9,378 nucleotides of DNA, from positions 1 through 9,378 of the forward strand of contig CALDLA010000001.1 of NCBI GenBank assembly GCA_937898415.1. Reading direction: 5' to 3'. The notes beneath the pieces were generated by a model, which was given only the letters and a program-made list of their open reading frames with translations, searched no databases and was not told the origin of the DNA. Below are positions 5,664 to 9,378 of the stretch, piece after piece (the stretch's first letter is position 1; each line of letters starts with the position of its first letter). The translations under genes and the position numbers were made by a program. This DNA is from an uncultured Prevotellaceae bacterium (GTDB taxonomy: Bacteria > Bacteroidota > Bacteroidia > Bacteroidales > Bacteroidaceae).

Positions 5664-6788
5664 TTATTCAGCCTTACCACCAAACTCATTATATGACAAG
5701 TTCTCAGGCTTCCACTTGTCCTTTGGTGTAGGTTGTTCTGCTGGATGGCCTACGGCGATGACGCACAGAGGAACGATGGCCTCAGGCAACTTCAACACCT
5801 TAGAAACTTCAGCCACGCGGTCATCGGTCGGATAGCAGCCTGTCCATACGGCTCCGAGTCCGAGGGCATGGGCTGCAAGGAGAATGTTCTCAGTGGCTGC
5901 CGAGCAGTCCTGAATCCAATAGTCTTGCGCCTTGCCCTGCATCGCCTTATCCAGATTGCCACATACTATAATGGCCACACCTGCCTGCTTAATCATGCCT
6001 CTGCGACCAGCAAGTTCTGCCAGTTTCTCCTTGTTGGTGACTGCTACGAAATGCCAAGGTTGCTTGTTTGCAGCTGTGGGAGCAGCCATGCCTGCACGAA
6101 GCATCGTCTCAATATCAGCCTTTGAAACGGACTCATTGGTGTACTGTCGGATGCTGGTGCGCGTCATGATACTGCTCAGTACGGGATTCACCTCCATCTG
6201 GATAGCGGCCTCAATATCACTCATTTTGTCCGTCGGCTCATAGCGTTTTAATACACGACCATCGCGACTGACGAGGAACTTGGTGAAGTTCCACTTGATG
6301 TCACTCTTCTTATCGAAATCGGCATCACGCTTACGGAGCATGTCGTCCATGAACTTGCCTTGCTGGTCGTTGGTGTCAAATCCGCCGAAACCCTTCTGTG
6401 CTTTCAAGAAGGTGTAGAGTGGATGCTCGTTGGATCCATTCACATCAATCTTGTCGAATTGTGGGAATTGGATGTCGAAGTTGGCTGTACAGAACGAGTG
6501 AATCTCCTGAATCGTGCCAGGAGCCTGCTCTCCGAACTGGTTGCAAGGGAAGTCGAGAATCTCGAAGCCCTGAGCGTGATACTTCTGGTAGAGTGGCTCC
6601 AAGTCTTTATACTGTGGCGTGAATCCGCATCGGGTAGCGGTGTTCACTATCAGCAATACCTTGCCCTTGTAATCAGAGAGCGAGACCTCCTGTCCTACGT
6701 CATCCTTTACCTTGAAATCATAAATGCTCTGTGCCGAAATGGTCAGCACGCCCATCATTGCCATGAGGCTTACAATAAATCTTTTCAT
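5664..6788 (-). CDS. Secreted glutathione peroxidase-nitroreductase fusion, 374 aa
   Basis: Two enzymes are joined in one chain. Residues 1-20 are a signal peptide (MKRFIVSLMAMMGVLTISAQ), so the protein is likely periplasmic. Residues about 22-195 are a glutathione-peroxidase fold. Cys54 in TRCGFTPQY is the peroxidatic Cys (not selenocysteine). Gln88, Trp166 and Asn167 complete the catalytic tetrad. Cys100 in SFCTANF sits where thioredoxin-dependent peroxidases carry their resolving Cys, so thioredoxin-like rather than glutathione reduction is likely. Residues about 203-350 are a nitroreductase domain with the FMN-binding RTSIR (210-214), AAPTAANKQPWHF, GLGAVWTGCYP and AVGHPAEQP. The fusion is in frame with no low-complexity linker. 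It is the first gene of the minus-strand operon with the second nitroreductase and the acetyltransferase. A strong promoter-like element lies about 170 bp upstream. How a periplasmic flavin domain receives electrons is unclear. Confidence 0.93.
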   Translation of the reverse strand: MKRFIVSLMAMMGVLTISAQSIYDFKVKDDVGQEVSLSDYKGKVLLIVNTATRCGFTPQYKDLEPLYQKYHAQGFEILDFPCNQFGEQAPGTIQEIHSFCTANFDIQFPQFDKIDVNGSNEHPLYTFLKAQKGFGGFDTNDQQGKFMDDMLRKRDADFDKKSDIKWNFTKFLVSRDGRVLKRYEPTDKMSDIEAAIQMEVNPVLSSIMTRTSIRQYTNESVSKADIETMLRAGMAAPTAANKQPWHFVAVTNKEKLAELAGRRGMIKQAGVAIIVCGNLDKAMQGKAQDYWIQDCSAATENILLAAHALGLGAVWTGCYPTDDRVAEVSKVLKLPEAIVPLCVIAVGHPAEQPTPKDKWKPENLSYNEFGGKAE

Positions 6789-6959
6789 ATCAGTTTAGTT
6801 TTTAAATAAATAAAATTAGTACCATTTGTATCTTCGAGTCTAATGACTACTCCTTTAATTATCAATCACTTACAGATAAGCAAAACTTTAATAGGTAACG
6901 GTTTAGAAACTTCCTGTCTGCGTCGTTCTGCTTTGTTTCAATATGTCAAATATCTGATG

Positions 6960-6991
6960 CAAAGGTAATCATTTTCCTCGAAATCACCAAA
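6960..6991 (-). promoter_or_regulatory. Bacteroides-type promoter for the peroxidase operon
   Basis: Read on the minus strand, TTTG (6988-6991) is followed after 20 bp by TACCTTTG (6960-6967), a near-ideal match to TTTG-N19/20-TAnnTTTG. Transcription would start near 6953, leaving a leader of about 165 nt before the ATG at 6788. The leader has no strong hairpin that I can see; I find no recognisable operator. Confidence 0.7.
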
Positions 6992-7014
6992 TAATTCTTC
7001 AGTATTCTCATACA

Positions 7015-7332
7015 ATGACATCTCACAAAACTGCTGTCCCACCTTATTATATTTATGGGACAGATGTTTTGACCGCTGTCAATCGTGCCAATGTTAACGT
7101 GTCGTCAGACCGACATCTTTGGCACGACCTTGTTCGTAGATATAATCTTTATCTCGATAAAGTGACTATGGTTTTTATTGACTTTGAGAGAATCTCCAGA
7201 TTGTTTGGGCGTAACTACTCAGTCCTCATTACAGCTTCAGTAATCAGCAGTTGGATGCCGTTAATAAAAGCTAATGGGCATCGGATAAGGAATAGTCTTA
7301 TGATGCGGGCAACAGCATCCAGAAGCATCTAA
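7015..7332 (+). CDS. Doubtful 105-codon ORF, possibly chimeric
   Basis: An open frame of 105 codons begins MTSHKTAVPPYYIYG and ends NSLMMRATASRSI. I recognise no domain. Its first 65 codons cover the hairpin cluster at 7034-7202. The remaining 40 codons lie in or beyond the segment that starts with the 53-bp direct repeat, so the frame changes character at 7211. The repeat segment is also open on the opposite strand (7215-7328, 37 codons from an ATG preceded by a stop). There is no visible Shine-Dalgarno or good -7 box. It could be a remnant truncated by the repeat, or an open frame by chance across a structured non-coding region. Confidence 0.25.
   Translation: MTSHKTAVPPYYIYGTDVLTAVNRANVNVSSDRHLWHDLVRRYNLYLDKVTMVFIDFERISRLFGRNYSVLITASVISSWMPLIKANGHRIRNSLMMRATASRSI
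7034..7202. other. Cluster of hairpins, possible structured RNA or palindromic element
   Basis: Four inverted repeats occur in 170 bp. CTGTCCCA (7034-7041) pairs with TGGGACAG (7056-7063). CGTGCCAA (7084-7091) pairs with TTGGCACG (7119-7126) and encloses TGTCG (7100-7104) with CGACA (7111-7115) and a 6-nt loop. CTTTAT (7147-7152) pairs with ATAAAG (7157-7162) across a CTCG loop. AATCT (7191-7195) pairs with AGATT (7198-7202). The second is the most convincing because it is nested. Whether this is an RNA, a transposon remnant or coincidence cannot be settled here. Confidence 0.4.
7211..7263 (+). repeat. 53-bp direct repeat, copy 1
   Basis: Begins GTAACTACTCAGTCC and ends TGGATGCCGTTA; identical over all 53 bp to 9326-9378. 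The base before it differs (C here, G in copy 2), so the left boundary is sharp. The right boundary is unknown because copy 2 runs off the window. Confidence 0.9.
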
Positions 7333-7444
7333 CCGGCTGTCTTTCAGTACATTTTATTATTCATTCAATTAGAATCAGCCTGTTCTAAGAAGGTAAGACA
7401 TAGGGGGGTACAGCCTACGGAAGTGCCATTTTCATTGCGCTTCA

Positions 7445-7448
7445 CTAG
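7445..7448. repeat. Probable target-site duplication, left (CTAG)
   Basis: CTAG directly abuts the left inverted repeat and recurs at 8803-8806 directly after the right one. Together with flanking CA and TG it reconstructs an uninterrupted target CACTAGTG. Because the target is palindromic, the exact IS edge is ambiguous by a few bases. Confidence 0.55.
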
Positions 7449-7469
7449 TGTCCACGAAAATCCATTAAC
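7449..7469 (+). repeat. Left terminal inverted repeat of the IS
   Basis: Starts TGTCCACG and ends CCATTAAC; pairs with 8782-8802 with two mismatches. The apparent repeat extends outward through the palindromic target (from 7443), giving 25 of 27. Confidence 0.85.
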
Positions 7470-7536
7470 AATTCTCTGAAATACCAATAAATAGAAGGCT
7501 TTTGAGCATTTTGAGTTACGTGTACATTTATTTTAG

Positions 7537-7544
7537 TACCTTTG
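7537..7544 (+). promoter_or_regulatory. -7 box for the transposase
   Basis: TACCTTTG is a perfect TAnnTTTG, 37 bp ahead of the transposase ATG and inside the IS. TTTG at 7510-7513 may serve as -33, but the 23-bp spacing is wide, which would keep expression low. Confidence 0.5.
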
Positions 7545-7581
7545 GGGGCTACTATCAAAATGTAAGTATACGGTTTACAAA

Positions 7582-8751
7582 ATGTCACAAGGCCAATACG
7601 TGTTCACTCAGTTATGCAGTTTCCTTCCAAAGCGTATCTTCGACTGTCTGGTAGACAAGTACGAGGGAAACAAGTGGGTAAAATCCTTTACATGCTGGCA
7701 TCATCTTCTCATAATGGTGTTCGGTCAGTTGTCAAATCGCAAGAGCATGCGTGACCTCATTGTCACCCTCAATGCGCACCGCTCCAAATTCTACCGCCTC
7801 GGTCTTGGCAAGAGCGTCACGCGCAGCAATCTTTCCAAAGCGAACGAAATGCGCGAGGCCAGGATATTCAAAGAGTATGCTGACAGGCTCATTGACATAG
7901 CTCGCAGGAAGCGTGACGGTCTGAAGGAGTTCTTTGTCAAGAACAAGGTGTTTGCGTTTGATTCCACCACCATTTCGCTCTGCCTGTCCGTCTATTGGTG
8001 GACGAAGCTGCATCACGGCAAAGGCGGTGTGAAGGCTCATACCCTGTATGACGTGAAGACGGATGTTCCTGCGTTTGTAATCGTCACGGATGCCAGTGTC
8101 CATGACTCTCAGGTAATGGGTGATATACCCTACGAAGCCGATGCCATATACATTTTCGACCGTGCCTATATGGACACAGGGCAGCTTTATGCAATAGCCC
8201 TGCTGAAGGCATTCTTCGTGGTCAGGGAAAAGCATAAGATGAAGTTCGACGTCATTGAAGACAAACACTACAACAATCCTGCTACGGGCATTATGGCAGA
8301 CCAAATTGTAAGGCTCTCGGGGGCGAAGACAAAGAACAAATATCCGGAAGCCATCAGACGTATCATCTATTACGACAGTATTGGCAATAGGACCTTCATC
8401 TTCTATACCAACAACACTGATCTCTCTGCTGAAGATATTGCTGAGCTGTATAAGAACAGGTGGAGCGTAGAGCTTTTCTTCAAATGGCTGAAGCAGCACC
8501 TGCATGTCAAGGAATTCTACGGAACAAGCGAAAATGCCGTCAACATACAAATATACTCTGCCATTATCACCTATTGCCTTGTTGCCATCGTGGGCTGTGA
8601 GCTGCATCTGAAGATGAGCACCTATGAACTGCTACGCATCGTCGGAGTATCTTTATTTGACAAAACACCATTGCGGGAACTATTGAAGGATGAGCCTGAG
8701 GAGGATGCCAACGGCAATGACCAGCAACTATGGCTTGAGTTCGAAGACTGA
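7582..8751 (+). CDS. IS4-family DDE transposase, 389 aa
   Basis: This enzyme catalyses cut-and-paste transposition of the surrounding IS. Residues about 1-75 (FTQLCSFLPKRIFD, CWHHLLIMVFGQLSNRKSMR) match the DUF4372 N-terminal DNA-binding domain found with this transposase type. The catalytic RNase H-like domain follows. The first Asp is D127 in FAFDSTT, the second is D193 in IFDRAYMD, and the Glu is E297. The Y-(2)-R-(3)-E-(6)-K signature of the IS4 family is present in full as Y290, R293, E297 and K304. A roughly 100-residue beta-rich insertion separates the second Asp from the Glu, as usual for IS4. The C-terminal tail is acidic. No frameshift or stop interrupts it, so the protein is probably functional. 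The ATG follows TTTACAAA without a Shine-Dalgarno. Confidence 0.96.
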   Translation: MSQGQYVFTQLCSFLPKRIFDCLVDKYEGNKWVKSFTCWHHLLIMVFGQLSNRKSMRDLIVTLNAHRSKFYRLGLGKSVTRSNLSKANEMREARIFKEYADRLIDIARRKRDGLKEFFVKNKVFAFDSTTISLCLSVYWWTKLHHGKGGVKAHTLYDVKTDVPAFVIVTDASVHDSQVMGDIPYEADAIYIFDRAYMDTGQLYAIALLKAFFVVREKHKMKFDVIEDKHYNNPATGIMADQIVRLSGAKTKNKYPEAIRRIIYYDSIGNRTFIFYTNNTDLSAEDIAELYKNRWSVELFFKWLKQHLHVKEFYGTSENAVNIQIYSAIITYCLVAIVGCELHLKMSTYELLRIVGVSLFDKTPLRELLKDEPEEDANGNDQQLWLEFED

Positions 8752-8781
8752 GCCAACTATCAAAATGTCACTTTTGAAAAT

Positions 8782-8802
8782 GTTAATGGATTTTAATGGA
8801 CA
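8782..8802 (-). repeat. Right terminal inverted repeat of the IS
   Basis: Begins GTTAATGG and ends TTAATGGACA on the plus strand; complementary to 7449-7469 in 19 of 21 positions. It starts 30 bp after the transposase stop. Confidence 0.85.
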
Positions 8803-8806
8803 CTAG
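8803..8806. repeat. Probable target-site duplication, right (CTAG)
   Basis: The second copy of the CTAG that precedes the left end of the IS; see the left copy for the reconstructed target. Confidence 0.55.
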
Positions 8807-9325
8807 TGATCCCAAATCATCACCGCTAATGGCAAAATAATCGCCAAATGGAGGGGCTGATTGGAAAATTTAGCATCCAAAACAATTAGTTGCGGATTTT
8901 AGGCAAATTATTAATTTCCTAGAGGGTAGAAAAAGTTCCTAAAATTAGACGTTTTTTAATAAACTTAAAAAGCGTAATTCATTGATAATAAGGTAGTTGT
9001 ACTTTTGTTGATAATTTAAAATTTGTTTTTTAAGAAATTTGTAACTAATTGATTTTCAACACGTTAGATGCTTCTATTTTCCCACGCAGAATCTACTTTC
9101 CGACGCAGAATGTAAAATCTGCAAATATAAGTCGCTGATAATCAGTGTATATGCCTCCAATTGCAGGGGACAGATACTATGCCGAGGGACGGAGGAGGGA
9201 CGGAAATATGACTGCCTTCAAAAAAAGAAAATGCAAACATCTGCAAAATCGATTTTCCAGTTCTTTGCACGTTTATACTTTTTAACACGGATTTTTGCAC
9301 ATTTTTGCAATCGTTGTGAAGCGAG
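8807..9325. other. AT-rich gene-free region with short repeats
   Basis: About 520 bp with no open frame worth calling. It contains ACGCAGAAT twice 19 bp apart (9084-9092, 9103-9111), a CTGATAATCAG palindrome (9135-9145), a tandem 10-bp repeat (9184-9204), a perfect 12-bp palindrome AAAATCGATTTT (9245-9256) and several TTTGCA words near 9263-9310. The short words resemble dispersed intergenic repeats of Prevotella from memory. Nothing indicates a protein or a standard RNA gene. Confidence 0.5.
9184..9204 (+). repeat. Tandem GAGGGACGGA pair
   Basis: GAGGGACGGA occurs at 9184-9193 and again at 9195-9204, separated by one G. The purine-rich block stands out in an AT-rich region. Confidence 0.8.
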
Positions 9326-9378
9326 GTAACTACTCAGTCCTCATTACAGCTTCAGTAATCAGCAGTTGGATGCCGTTA
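9326..9378 (+). repeat. 53-bp direct repeat, copy 2 (cut by window end)
   Basis: Identical to 7211-7263 in the same orientation, starting sharply at GTAACTACTC after GAAGCGAG. It is cut by the window edge, so its full length is unknown. It lies 2115 bp from copy 1 and on the other side of the IS. Confidence 0.9.

Larger units (their letters stand above)
7449..8802 (+). mobile_element. Complete IS4-like insertion sequence, 1354 bp
   Basis: The element consists of a single intact transposase gene between terminal inverted repeats. Left (7449-7469) and right (8782-8802) repeats match in 19 of 21 positions when one is inverted, with mismatches at 7455-7456. Both begin TGTCCA. Flanking CTAG on each side is the likely target duplication. 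A short direct repeat ACTATCAAAATGT flanks the coding sequence (7551-7563 and 8756-8768). The intact frame and well-kept ends suggest a recent, possibly active insertion. I cannot name the ISfinder member. Confidence 0.88.

Noticed and set aside
7732..8607. Minus-strand open frame of 291 codons inside the IS
   Set aside because: It lies fully opposite an intact IS4 transposase with all catalytic residues, and no passenger-gene domain is visible.
7321..9075. 13-bp inverted match AGAAGCATCTAAC (7321-7333) and GTTAGATGCTTCT (9063-9075)
   Set aside because: About one 13-bp match is expected by chance in a window of this size when both orientations are counted, and the flanks do not continue the similarity.

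Overview
This window looks like a chromosomal fragment from a member of Bacteroidota, most likely Prevotella in the broad sense (Bacteroidales). This is inferred from several signs. Upstream regions carry Bacteroides-type -7 boxes (TAnnTTTG). A large secreted protein has an N-terminal signal peptide and a tail of the form VYDLQGRRV..GLYIVKGKKVIIK. A small ORF of the (Y)MxPAMRVVxIQ..HIIC type follows it. The insertion sequence has an IS4-like transposase with a DUF4372-type N-terminus.

Left part (1-4504): a lipoprotein of unknown function is on the minus strand (51-1001). It is divergent from a 626-residue secreted beta-helix-like repeat protein on the plus strand (1234-3114), a 56-residue small protein (3133-3303) with an unusually good Shine-Dalgarno sequence, and an NAD-dependent epimerase/dehydratase-like SDR protein (3440-4504). 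The repeat protein has an odd 36-residue extension ahead of its signal peptide. The DNA for this extension contains a strong hairpin.

Middle part (4593-6991): a compact minus-strand operon reads, in transcription order, a secreted glutathione-peroxidase/nitroreductase fusion, a small stand-alone nitroreductase and a GNAT acetyltransferase. A near-perfect Bacteroides promoter (TTTG-N20-TACCTTTG) lies about 170 bp upstream. The likely theme is peroxide, electrophile or xenobiotic detoxification, but this is inference from the families.

Right part (6992-9378): this is accessory and gene-poor. It holds a cluster of hairpins at 7034-7202 inside a doubtful 105-codon ORF and a complete IS4-like element (7449-8802). 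The IS has 21-bp imperfect terminal inverted repeats and a probable CTAG target duplication within a CACTAGTG palindrome. About 520 bp of AT-rich non-coding DNA with short repeats follow. A perfect 53-bp direct repeat occurs at 7211-7263 and again at the extreme right end (9326-9378), where the window stops inside it.

I see no CRISPR array, no tRNA or rRNA gene, and no clear defence or biosynthetic system. The most interesting items are the peroxidase-nitroreductase fusion in its operon, the dimeric Cys-ladder repeat protein with its hairpin-bearing extension, and the hairpin cluster joined to a dispersed-looking repeat beside the IS.
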